Assembly: GCA_031254835.1 (NCBI GenBank)
Contig: JAIRTQ010000001.1
Location: forward strand, 1 to 18,336
Direction of reading: 5' to 3'
DNA: 18,336 nt
Source: Puniceicoccales bacterium
Lineage (GTDB): Bacteria > Verrucomicrobiota > Verrucomicrobiia > Opitutales > JAIRLM01
Below the pieces are notes generated by a model. The model was not told the DNA's origin. It saw only the letters and a list, made by a program, of their open reading frames with translations, and did no database searches. The stretch's first letter is position 1; each line of letters opens with the position of its first letter. A program made the translations under genes and the position numbers. Shown in pieces: positions 1 through 7,192 of this stretch.

Positions 1-36
1 GTGGCAAGGAGTAGCGGTGCCGTTTGGAAGAGAAAC

Positions 37-549
37 ATGAGAGATAGCGAGGAGAAAGTTGTTGTTGGTTTAGGTGCTGCTGGTGCAGAAGTGCCTGCGC
101 CTGACGTTCAGTCCGTGAAGCCTAGGCTGTTGACGGCGGAGGAATTGTTACAGGGCGATCTTGGGAGTGAGGTGAAGGTTCGGCGTGCAAAAAAATGTAA
201 GAACGTCAGTGTCGGCATCTGCCACGTGTTGGCTACTTTTAACAATACAAAAATTTCCATCAGCGATGCTAACGGGGCAGTTCTTTCTTGGTCGAGTGCC
301 GGGAAAAATAACTTTCGCGGATCACGAAAGTCGACAGCCTATGCCGCGCAGGTTGCTACACAAGACGCCGCACGGGCAGCTATGGCGCACGGATTAAAAG
401 AATTAGATGTGTATCTCAAGGGGCCGGGGCCGGGCCGCGATGCGGCCGTGAGAGCCTTGCAAACTTTAGATTTACAGGTTAATAGCATACGCGATGTAAC
501 TCCACTTCCACACAACGGATGTCGTCCCAAGCGTCCTCGGCGCCCGTGA
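37..549 (+). CDS. rpsK: 30S ribosomal protein S11 with N-terminal extension
   Basis: Small-subunit ribosomal protein S11, which sits on the 30S platform and contacts 16S rRNA near the mRNA exit/E site. The conserved core runs from about residue 55 to the end: a KNVSVGICHVLATFNNT strand, SAGKNNFRGSRKSTAYAAQ, the KGPGPGRDAAVRAL loop and the C-terminal DVTPLPHNGCRP signature with its basic tail. With this start the protein is 170 residues against about 130 in E. coli, because of a ~50-residue Ala/Val/Glu/Pro-rich N-terminal extension; I recall similar extensions in Verrucomicrobia. ATG at 37 is chosen because GGAAGAG lies just upstream. The frame is also open to a GTG at base 1, but the window edge cuts it. 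A short frame ending in TAG at 12-14 (Gly-Lys-Glu-stop) may be the tail of rpsM. rpsD follows after 33 bp in the same ribosomal operon. Confidence 0.93.
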   Translation: MRDSEEKVVVGLGAAGAEVPAPDVQSVKPRLLTAEELLQGDLGSEVKVRRAKKCKNVSVGICHVLATFNNTKISISDANGAVLSWSSAGKNNFRGSRKSTAYAAQVATQDAARAAMAHGLKELDVYLKGPGPGRDAAVRALQTLDLQVNSIRDVTPLPHNGCRPKRPRRP

Positions 550-582
550 TACTAACTATCTATTACCGGAAAATTTACCGCT

Positions 583-1191
583 ATGTCTCGCTATACAGGA
601 CCGAAAACGCGTATCAATCGCCGCTATGGCATTGCTGTCTTTCCGCCCAACAAAGCTTTTGAGCGTCGTTCCTATTTGCCTGGAATGCACGGTCAGCGAT
701 TGCGCCGTAAGGTTACCGAATATGGCCTAGGGCTCAACGAAAAGCAGAAGGCTCGCATTCATTACGGACTGACTGAGAAACAATTTCGCCTGACATTTAT
801 CCGTGCCAAACGGGCAAAAGGAATTACGGGGGAAGTGTTTTTGAGTTCACTAGAGATGCGTCTTGATAGCGTCGCCTTTCTGGCCGGGTTCGCGCGTACT
901 CGACGTTCGGCGAGACAAATGGTTGGCCATGGTCACTTTCTGGTAAATGGCCAGAAGGTGGACATTCCGAGTTATGTTTGTTTCCAGGGGGATCAGATTA
1001 CGGTGCGCCAGTCCGACTCAGCTCGAAATCTCGTCATGAGGAATTTGGAAGATACCCGTTACCGAGTCGTTCCCGTGTGGCTGCAGACGGATTCCAATGC
1101 TCTGTCTTGCACCGTGCTTCGTACTCCAACGCGAGAAGAGATCGCGCTGGCCGTCAATGAGCAGATCATTGTTGAGTTTTACAGCCGTTAA
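583..1191 (+). CDS. rpsD: 30S ribosomal protein S4 (zinc-free form)
   Basis: Primary 16S rRNA-binding protein S4, which nucleates 30S body assembly. The 202-residue length is normal. Visible hallmarks are the N-terminal SRYTGPKTRINRRYG, PGMHGQRLRRKVTEYGLGLNEKQK, the S4 RNA-binding domain around residues 91-155 (EMRLDSVAFLAGFARTRRSARQ then VGHGHFLVNGQKVD) and the C-terminal VEFYSR. The cysteine cluster that binds zinc in the 'C+' type of S4 is replaced by Lys/Thr/Arg/Asn, so this is the zinc-independent 'C-' form. The shared S4 fold also occurs in pseudouridine synthases, but the full-length match and operon position exclude that. It sits 33 bp after rpsK and 17 bp before rpoA, the S11-S4-alpha-L17 order common in many bacteria. 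Confidence 0.96.
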   Translation: MSRYTGPKTRINRRYGIAVFPPNKAFERRSYLPGMHGQRLRRKVTEYGLGLNEKQKARIHYGLTEKQFRLTFIRAKRAKGITGEVFLSSLEMRLDSVAFLAGFARTRRSARQMVGHGHFLVNGQKVDIPSYVCFQGDQITVRQSDSARNLVMRNLEDTRYRVVPVWLQTDSNALSCTVLRTPTREEIALAVNEQIIVEFYSR

Positions 1192-1208
1192 TAGTACCGG
1201 AGAGGGCG

Positions 1209-2189
1209 ATGACCAGAACTTTAGGGAAATTTGAGCTTCCAACGCGCCTGGCAAAGGTGGAAAATTCTGCGACGGACACGTTTGCCTGCTTTGTCGCCGA
1301 GCCATTTGAATCTGGCTTTGGCCGTAGCATTGGAAATACGTTGCGGCGGATTCTGCTAGGTGCCACTGAAGGCGTAGCTCTCACAAATGTACGCATCGAT
1401 GGAGTGCAGCATGAGTTTCAAACGATTTCGGGCATTTTGGAGGATGTGTCGGAAATTATTTTCAATTTAAAGAAAGTACTGTTCAAAAGTAGTGCGCGAG
1501 AAACGAAGGTTCTTTCTCTGTCCGCAGCTGGAAAGGATGTTGTTTACGCAAAGGATATTATCGTTCCCGCCGACGTTTTAGTCCTTAACCCGGAATATGA
1601 ACTTTTTCACATGGAGCCGCAGACGAGGTTCCACTGCGAAATGCGGTTGAATCGCGGTCGTGGCTATCGTCTTGCAGAAGAGAACGAAAAGCTTGACAAT
1701 GTCGAAGGTGGGATTCCTTTGGATTCGTCATTCGGTCCCGTCCGTAAGGTTAATTATTTTGTCGAAGGTGCGCGTGTTGGTCAGCGTACGGACTATGATC
1801 GGCTTTCGCTGGAAATTACGACAGATAGTCGCGTGTCGCCGCAAGAGGCTCTCGTGGAGAGTGTTGCAATTTTACGGCACCATCTCCATGTATTTGACGA
1901 TCTTTTTAGTGAGGAAGTCGTTTTTCAGCATTCCGAACGCACTGGCGATGGCGACCAAAATAGGCTGCAGAGGTTGCTCTCCATGAGCGTTAATGAAATC
2001 GAGCTTTCCGTTCGGGCAGCCAATTGTCTGAATAATGCGAACATATTGACAGTTGGTGAGTTAGCTTCGAAAAGTGAAAGTGAAATGCTACGCTATAGGA
2101 ATTTTGGGAAGAAGTCACTCACGGAGATCAAAAATCGCCTGGAAGATTTGGGGCTTTCGCTTGGCATGAAGTTAGAAGATTACCAGTGA
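1209..2189 (+). CDS. rpoA: DNA-directed RNA polymerase alpha subunit
   Basis: Alpha subunit of RNA polymerase; its dimer scaffolds beta and beta' and its C-terminal domain touches UP elements and activators. The N-terminal dimerisation domain is clear (FVAEPFESGFGRSIGNTLRRILL at residues ~30-52, then GVQHEFQTISGILEDVSEIIFNLK). The C-terminal domain occupies about residues 255-326, with the LSMSVNEIELSVRAANCLNNANI helix and the helix-hairpin-helix stretch RNFGKKSLTEIKNRLEDLGLSLGM. At 326 residues the length is standard, with no truncation of either domain. ATG at 1209 is preceded by GGAGAGG, a good ribosome-binding site, 17 bp after rpsD. rplQ follows after 27 bp. Confidence 0.97.
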   Translation: MTRTLGKFELPTRLAKVENSATDTFACFVAEPFESGFGRSIGNTLRRILLGATEGVALTNVRIDGVQHEFQTISGILEDVSEIIFNLKKVLFKSSARETKVLSLSAAGKDVVYAKDIIVPADVLVLNPEYELFHMEPQTRFHCEMRLNRGRGYRLAEENEKLDNVEGGIPLDSSFGPVRKVNYFVEGARVGQRTDYDRLSLEITTDSRVSPQEALVESVAILRHHLHVFDDLFSEEVVFQHSERTGDGDQNRLQRLLSMSVNEIELSVRAANCLNNANILTVGELASKSESEMLRYRNFGKKSLTEIKNRLEDLGLSLGMKLEDYQ

Positions 2190-2216
2190 GACCGTTTCCA
2201 TCGGAGAACTAGCGCC

Positions 2217-2732
2217 ATGCGACATAGAAAGCATTCTTTTCAACTCGGAGTGAAGAAAGAGCACCGTGCTTCGCTTCTGGCGGGTCTTTGTGCGGCGCTG
2301 TTTCGCCACAGCTCCATCCGTACGACGCTCGCTAAAGCCAAAGCTTTGCGTCCCTTTGTGGAGAGAATTATTACATTATCTTGTAAGGCATTGCGTGCGG
2401 AGCGACCCGAAACAAAGTTGCACTATCGTCGTATGGCTGTGGCGCGCGTGCGGGACCAGGAAGCCGTAAAAATGCTCTTTTCCGTTCATGCGGAAGCGTT
2501 TCGTGATCGTCCAGGCGGATATACGCGCATTTATAAATTTGTTCCAAGAATAGGCGATGCTGCAAAGATGGCTACCATCGAACTCATCCCGGCGGATGAC
2601 CGTGGCTACCGGAAGCGTTCTCGTTCACGAAAGTGCTCGCTGACTCAAAGCCCGAAGGCGGAAGAAATTGCCATAGAACCTGCCGATTCCGTTTTGATTT
2701 CCTCAAAAATTCGCAGCCCGGTGCGGCATTGA
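2217..2732 (+). CDS. rplQ: 50S ribosomal protein L17 with C-terminal extension
   Basis: Large-subunit protein L17, located near the peptide tunnel exit. The start MRHRKHSFQLGVKKEHRASLL and the segment SSIRTTLAKAKALRPFVERIITL are diagnostic, and the globular part ends at ATIELIPAD near residue 127. The protein then continues to 171 residues with a basic/serine-rich tail that is not part of the usual ~120-130-residue family length. The entire tail (from about residue 123) is encoded opposite the 3' end of the ABC ATPase gene on the other strand, an antisense overlap of 149 bp. The ATG at 2217 has GGAG ten bases upstream. It is the last gene of the ribosomal/rpoA block, and I see no intrinsic terminator just after the stop. 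Confidence 0.95.
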   Translation: MRHRKHSFQLGVKKEHRASLLAGLCAALFRHSSIRTTLAKAKALRPFVERIITLSCKALRAERPETKLHYRRMAVARVRDQEAVKMLFSVHAEAFRDRPGGYTRIYKFVPRIGDAAKMATIELIPADDRGYRKRSRSRKCSLTQSPKAEEIAIEPADSVLISSKIRSPVRH

Positions 2733-3438
2733 AAAGCTTTCCCCCGTGGAGGATCATTGCGCTGGAGCAGAGTGCGCGTATGGCGCTGATATCGTGTGAA
2801 ATGAATAAAATGCCGATGCCGTTAGTCCTCTGCAACTCTGCCAACAGACGAAAAATTTCTCCTTTTATTTTTGCATCAAGAGCGCTTGCGACTTCGTCGC
2901 AGATCAGAAATTCTGGGCTAACAGCCAATGCGCGCGCTATGGCCACCAGCTGCCGCTGACCCCCGCTGAGTGCCAAGGGCCTGCTGTTCAGTAGAGAGGT
3001 GCTAAGATGCACAGCGTCTAACAATTCGGAGATGCGCCGCTCCCTATCGTAGCGATTCATTTGGGGGAAATGGATGTGAAGCGGTTCCGAAATGGCGGAA
3101 TGGACCGATTGGCTCGGGTCCAAGGTCTCGGCCGGCGACTGAAAAATCATCTGCACCTTCCGGTGAAAAGTTTTGGCCGGATATGCAAAAGCGGACTGGC
3201 CGCCAAGAAGGACCATCCCATTTGTAAGTCTTTGCAGGCGAGCTAGACAGCGGCCGAGCGTACTTTTTCCGCTACCACTTTCTCCGACCAGCCCGAGGCA
3301 TTTTCCCGGGGAAATCGTGAGGGAAACATTTTTCAATACCTCAAAATATTCTTTTTTTTGGAAGCCGCGACGAACGTCGAAACAGATGGTACCATCTTGG
3401 ATGGCAAGATGTTGTGAAGAATGCGTAGGTTTTTGCAT
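2584..3438 (-). CDS. Peptide/nickel-type ABC transporter ATPase (DppF/OppF-like)
   Basis: ATP-binding subunit of a peptide/nickel/opine-type ABC importer (family of OppF/DppF), expected at the inner face of the cytoplasmic membrane. All nucleotide-binding motifs are present: Walker A GESGSGKST (52-60), Q-loop glutamine at 100 in MIFQSPAETLDP, signature LSGGQ (157-161), Walker B FLICDE (177-182) and H-loop His215 in FISHD. After about residue 235 the sequence stops resembling the family: instead of the usual HPYT..LL tail there is a polar Ser/Asn/Gly-rich end, encoded antisense to the L17 tail. ATG at 3438 has AGGAG about ten bases upstream, inside the end of the preceding ATPase gene region, 16 bp after its stop. 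No permease or substrate-binding protein is nearby, so the substrate cannot be named. Confidence 0.86.
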   Translation of the reverse strand: MQKPTHSSQHLAIQDGTICFDVRRGFQKKEYFEVLKNVSLTISPGKCLGLVGESGSGKSTLGRCLARLQRLTNGMVLLGGQSAFAYPAKTFHRKVQMIFQSPAETLDPSQSVHSAISEPLHIHFPQMNRYDRERRISELLDAVHLSTSLLNSRPLALSGGQRQLVAIARALAVSPEFLICDEVASALDAKIKGEIFRLLAELQRTNGIGILFISHDISAIRALCSSAMILHGGKLFNAAPGCEFLRKSKRNRQVLWQFLPPSGFESASTFVNENASGSHGHPPG

Positions 3439-3454
3439 GGCAGGAGGGCTCCTC

Positions 3455-4186
3455 TCATTGGGCTGGGCGAATTATTCCGCCGCATAGAAGAACAATTTCG
3501 TCTGCAAGATATTCTGCAAGAGGCATGTCGTGCGTGATAAAGAGCATAGCAAACGAAAGCTCGGCCTGGAGCCGTTGGATCTGCTCAATGACGGTTCGGC
3601 ACGATTTTTCGTCGAGAGCACTGGTTGGTTCGTCTGCAATCAGCAACTTTGGTCCGTTGCAAAGTGCCATGGCCAGCATGGCGCGCTGTAACATTCCGCC
3701 ACTTAATTCGTTAGGATAGCTTTGGAAAACTCGTAGAGGATCGGGCAATTGGAGCTTTTCGAGCCAGTCTAAGGTGCAATGTCGCGCCGCTTTCCGTTTT
3801 AAATTCTTTTGGTGGAGCAAGATACACTCTGCAATTTGATTACCAACGGCCATAGAAGGATTGAAGCAGGCCATGGGCTCTTGAAATACATAGGTAATCT
3901 TGCGACCGCGGATGTGCCGCAGTTCCGACTCCGACAGATTTTGTATCTCCTTCTCTTCGAAGATGATTCTTCCATTCAGTTTGGTTTTTGGCGGCAGAAG
4001 TCGGCCGATGGAGAGGGCTGTCGTGGATTTGCCGCTGCCGCTGGCCCCGGTAAGGGCCAAGGTCCTACTCATAGGAATGTGAAAATGCACACTTTTAAGT
4101 ACATCGGCAAAATTTCCGCTGCGCGAGTCCCAGAAGGAGATAGACAAATCCTCGACGGTAAGGAGCGCTGGCGGATCTTCCAACAT
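3455..4186 (-). CDS. Peptide/nickel-type ABC transporter ATPase (DppD/OppD-like), short
   Basis: Companion ATPase of the following gene; OppD/DppD and OppF/DppF form a heterodimer that drives peptide uptake. Motifs: Walker A GASGSGKST (47-55), Q-loop Gln102 in YVFQEPMACFNP, signature LSGGMLQR (161-168), Walker B LLIADE (181-186), D-loop SALD and H-loop His219 in FITHD. At 243 residues it ends about 20 residues after the H-loop. It lacks the C-terminal regulatory domain, including the cysteine-rich stretch of full-length OppD/DppD (about 320-340 residues). It could be a minimal functional ATPase or a trimmed relic; the intact motifs favour function. The start is ATG at 4186, 53 bp from and divergent to glmM. 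Confidence 0.86.
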   Translation of the reverse strand: MLEDPPALLTVEDLSISFWDSRSGNFADVLKSVHFHIPMSRTLALTGASGSGKSTTALSIGRLLPPKTKLNGRIIFEEKEIQNLSESELRHIRGRKITYVFQEPMACFNPSMAVGNQIAECILLHQKNLKRKAARHCTLDWLEKLQLPDPLRVFQSYPNELSGGMLQRAMLAMALCNGPKLLIADEPTSALDEKSCRTVIEQIQRLQAELSFAMLFITHDMPLAEYLADEIVLLCGGIIRPAQ

Positions 4187-4239
4187 GCGAAAGTTTTGCG
4201 GTGGCGATCGAGATCACGCGTTCTTATGCGGTAGAGTTA

Positions 4240-5586
4240 ATGGGCGCGAGAAAATTTTTTGGCACGGACGGTATCAGAGGGCCATGGGGCGACGGAGTGA
4301 TTTGCCCTGATTTTTTCCGCGCCATCGGCTGGGCTCTCGGAAATTTTCTTTTGCGCCGCGGCGGGACAAAATTTCTTGTGGGTCAGGACGGCCGCTGGAG
4401 TGGAGATATCCTGCAAGCAGCTTTCGTAGAAGGACTTTCGAAAAAAATCTCCCTGATTTCGATAGGCGTTTTGCCTTCTCCCGCCATTAGCTTTGCGGCT
4501 CAATTTTTCGCCGTTGATGGAGCCATAGCCATTACCGCATCCCACAACTCGCCGGAATACAATGGGATAAAGTTTTTTGATGGACGCGGACGGAAGTGGT
4601 CCGAACGGGATGAGGTAGAATTGGAAGAGCTGATTTGCGCAAAGCTTTCTGCCGGCACGGAATGTGAGGTGAATTCGGAGAGAGCGTTGGTGAATTGGCG
4701 CGAAGAAGCAATTGCCGCCTATCGAGACCATTGGCGAGGAATTTTACCGGCTAACTGCCTCCGAGGGAAAAGAATCGTTCTGGACTTGGCCAATGGGGCT
4801 TCCTCCGCTATCGGGGCGGATTTGCTAGCATCTTTGGGGGCCGAGGTGTTGCCCATAGGGGATAAGCCCAACGGCCGGAATATCAACCTAGGTTGCGGTT
4901 CCGAACGTCCTGAATTCCTCGGCGAACTCGTTCGCAATTCCGGTGCCGATTGGGGATTGGCCGTAGACGGCGATGGCGATCGGGCGGTGGTTTGCGATCG
5001 AACGGGGACCACATTGGCCGGCGAGCACTTATTCGCACGCATTACGTTGCATTTCAGGAAGATGGGAATCGCTGCGCCCGTAGTTGCGACGGTCATTGCC
5101 AACGGCGCTTTGGATCGGCACTTGGCAGCGTCTCAGATTCCCGTTTTGCGCGTGGCCGTAGGCGATCGAAATGTTGCGGAAGCCATGAAATTGCACGGGA
5201 GCCACTTCGGAGGAGAACCGTCCGGCCATTTTCTTTGGACCGGCGCGGGTCCGACGGCCGATGGACTCCTGACCGGCGCACTCTTTTTTTCCACATTTTC
5301 CGGGCCTCCATTGGACTTGCCGTGGCAGTTCCCCTTGCGGCCGGTCGCATCGGAAAGTATTGTGCTAAAACAAATTTTGCCGTTAGAGCGGGCCCATCAT
5401 TTTTTAGAAATGCAAAAAAAAGCAGAAATTGCGCTGTACCACGATGGCCGAGTTCTGGCGCGTTACTCCGGTACAGAGAATAAGTTACGGCTTATTGTGG
5501 AAGCTGAGGATGGACAGGTGGCCTGCCATTGGCTGGAAAAGTTGCGCAGTGCGTTTTTGCTGGACCTGGCCAACGAGGGCCGCTGA
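4240..5586 (+). CDS. glmM: Phosphoglucosamine mutase
   Basis: Converts glucosamine-6-phosphate to glucosamine-1-phosphate, the step before GlmU in UDP-GlcNAc synthesis for peptidoglycan and lipid A; cytoplasmic. Diagnostic features are the N-terminal RKFFGTDGIRG, the phosphoserine loop ITASHNSPEYNGIKFF, the Mg-binding DGDGDR, the sugar-binding GGEPSGH and the C-terminal phosphate-binding RYSGTENKLRLIVEA. With ATG at 4240 the protein is 448 residues, matching the family (~445), and begins MGARKFFGTDG. An upstream in-frame GTG at 4201 would add 13 residues that overlap the divergent gene's control region, so it is not favoured. It heads the + strand cluster glmM-kdsD-deaminase-exonuclease. Confidence 0.96.
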   Translation: MGARKFFGTDGIRGPWGDGVICPDFFRAIGWALGNFLLRRGGTKFLVGQDGRWSGDILQAAFVEGLSKKISLISIGVLPSPAISFAAQFFAVDGAIAITASHNSPEYNGIKFFDGRGRKWSERDEVELEELICAKLSAGTECEVNSERALVNWREEAIAAYRDHWRGILPANCLRGKRIVLDLANGASSAIGADLLASLGAEVLPIGDKPNGRNINLGCGSERPEFLGELVRNSGADWGLAVDGDGDRAVVCDRTGTTLAGEHLFARITLHFRKMGIAAPVVATVIANGALDRHLAASQIPVLRVAVGDRNVAEAMKLHGSHFGGEPSGHFLWTGAGPTADGLLTGALFFSTFSGPPLDLPWQFPLRPVASESIVLKQILPLERAHHFLEMQKKAEIALYHDGRVLARYSGTENKLRLIVEAEDGQVACHWLEKLRSAFLLDLANEGR

Positions 5587-5606
5587 AAGATTCCGTGGAA
5601 AAGAAG

Positions 5607-6602
5607 ATGGAAGGGTCATCGGCCTGGCGGGCTGCGGCGAGGAAAGTTATTGGGGTAGAGATAGATGCGTTGCGCCACGCGGCGGGCGTTCTTTCGGAAG
5701 ATTTCGATCGGGTCGTGTCGCTTATCTTGCAGCGGCGGGGGAAGGTCCTTCTTTCGGCTGTCGGGAAGTCCGCGTTCATTGCTCAAAAAATCGCGGCAAC
5801 GTTGACTAGCACCGGGACGCAGGCGCTGTTCATCCATCCTACGGAGGCTCTCCACGGGGATTTAGGCATTCTTTCGCCGGGGGATCCGACGATCCTTCTC
5901 TCCCGCAGCGGGGCAAGCGACGAGCTGCTCTCTCTCATTCCCCTTCTGCGCCGTCTGGGCTCCACGCCTATCGCACTCGTGGGCAGTGCCCATTCGCCTC
6001 TCGCTAGCCGCTGCGACTACGTGCTGGAAGCCTTTGCCGGCCGTGAGGCGGATCCGTTGGGCATAGTTCCTACCAGCAGTGCCGTAAGTGCTCTCGCCGT
6101 GGGAGATGCTCTCGCTTGCGTGCTGATGATGGCCCGCGATTTTCGTCCGGAACAATTTTCCCTGCTGCACCCGGGCGGGCAGTTGGGCCGCAATCTTTTA
6201 TTTCGCGTTGCGGACGTGCTTCACCCGCTCGAAGAGGTAGCCCATTTGGGTCCAACGGCGGCCGTTCGAGAGGTAATTATTTCTATGACAGAGAGACCCT
6301 TAGGCGCTTGTTGCACCGTGGATGGGAATGGGAAATTTCTGGGAATCATCACGGACGGCGACATTCGACGGCTCATTCAGAAAACCGAGGATTTGCGGGG
6401 CATCCGCGCAATGGATGTGCAAAATGTTCAGCCGCGAACCATTCAGCCGGAACAGTCCATCGGCGAAGCGGTGGCCCTCATGGAATCTGGTCCGTCTCAG
6501 GTTAGTGTCCTGCCTGTTGTGGAGGAAAATGGTAAGTTGCTCGGACTGATCCGCATTCACGACACGGTGGGCGATATGGGAAGGCAAAGTGCCGGGCGAT
6601 GA
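5607..6602 (+). CDS. kdsD: D-arabinose-5-phosphate isomerase (KdsD/KpsF family)
   Basis: Interconverts ribulose-5-phosphate and arabinose-5-phosphate, supplying the Kdo branch of LPS synthesis. The SIS domain fills residues ~10-200, with VGKSAFIAQKIAATLTSTGT, the HPTEALHGDLG loop (active-site His region), SRSGASDEL and the family signature LLHPGGQLGRNLL (184-198). Two CBS domains follow from ~205 to 331 (GACCTVDGNGKFLGIITDGDIRR and VSVLPVVEENGKLLGLIRIHD). The ATG at 5607 gives 331 residues against about 328 in E. coli KdsD. The frame is open back to a TTG at 5529 inside glmM, and a GTG at 5595 is possible; both are less likely. It starts about 20 bp after glmM and overlaps the next gene as ATGA. 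A GutQ-type paralogue has the same architecture; the LPS gene context favours KdsD. Confidence 0.92.
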   Translation: MEGSSAWRAAARKVIGVEIDALRHAAGVLSEDFDRVVSLILQRRGKVLLSAVGKSAFIAQKIAATLTSTGTQALFIHPTEALHGDLGILSPGDPTILLSRSGASDELLSLIPLLRRLGSTPIALVGSAHSPLASRCDYVLEAFAGREADPLGIVPTSSAVSALAVGDALACVLMMARDFRPEQFSLLHPGGQLGRNLLFRVADVLHPLEEVAHLGPTAAVREVIISMTERPLGACCTVDGNGKFLGIITDGDIRRLIQKTEDLRGIRAMDVQNVQPRTIQPEQSIGEAVALMESGPSQVSVLPVVEENGKLLGLIRIHDTVGDMGRQSAGR

Positions 6603-7129
6603 ATTCGGCGGCTGTAGGGTTGACTGGCGCTGGCGGTTCTGTCTCACCGGGAGTGATGGACGCGGCTGGGACCTTGCCGGAGATTTTGACCGAGCAGCTG
6701 AACCGTCTCACTTGCCGGCCTAGCTGGGAGGAGTACTTTCTGTCCGTTGCCCTCCTCATCGCCGCCCGGTCTCCCTGCTCCCGTCAGCACGTGGGCTGCA
6801 TTTTAGTGTCTGCCGGGGAACAAGGTAATCGCATCATCGCATCCGGCTATAACGGCTTCCTTCCGGGTTTGTCTCACACGTCGCGCATTCGAGATGGCCA
6901 CGAGTTGGGCACCGTCCACGCGGAACAGAATGCCATCGGCGATGCGGCGCGGCGCGGCGTATCCATTTCCGGATCCAGCGCTTACGTTACCCACTATCCC
7001 TGTATCCATTGCGCAAAGATTCTCATCGCGGCCGGCGTGCAAAAAATTGTTTACCATTGGGACTATGACAACGACCCCCTAGTTGACGAACTTTTCCACG
7101 AGGCAACCGTAGCGGTGCGGAAAATTTGA
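6599..7129 (+). CDS. dCMP/cytidine deaminase-family protein (ComEB-like)
   Basis: Zinc-dependent deaminase, most like deoxycytidylate deaminase, which makes dUMP for thymidylate synthesis. The zinc/catalytic motif HAEQNAI (His107, catalytic Glu109) and the PCIHC motif (Cys135, Cys138) are intact. The family opening RPSWEEYFLSVALLIAARS starts at about residue 40, and GYNGFLPG matches the substrate loop. The 40 residues before it are a Gly/Ala-rich extension; the ATG at 6599 overlaps the kdsD stop (ATGA), which supports it through translational coupling. A later ATG at 6656 would still include the whole domain. DHFR, also in this window, fits the same thymidylate pathway. Other cytosine or riboflavin-type deaminases share the motifs, so the dCMP assignment is likely but not certain. 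Confidence 0.85.
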   Translation: MNSAAVGLTGAGGSVSPGVMDAAGTLPEILTEQLNRLTCRPSWEEYFLSVALLIAARSPCSRQHVGCILVSAGEQGNRIIASGYNGFLPGLSHTSRIRDGHELGTVHAEQNAIGDAARRGVSISGSSAYVTHYPCIHCAKILIAAGVQKIVYHWDYDNDPLVDELFHEATVAVRKI

Positions 7130-7192
7130 TCGTTTTCCACTTTACCGACCGGCAAGAGATGGGCAAAAGGTCTGGCGGAACCGAGATTTTTG

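Noticed and set aside
3..14. Last codons of rpsM (Gly-Lys-Glu-TAG)
   Set aside because: Plausible from operon order, but four codons are too little to annotate as a gene.
4237..4731. 164-codon open frame antisense to glmM
   Set aside because: glmM is conserved across this whole stretch; the antisense translation shows no family features.
5529..5606. Upstream TTG start that would lengthen KdsD by 26 residues
   Set aside because: It lies inside glmM, has no ribosome-binding site, and the extra residues show no family similarity; ATG 5607 gives the normal length.
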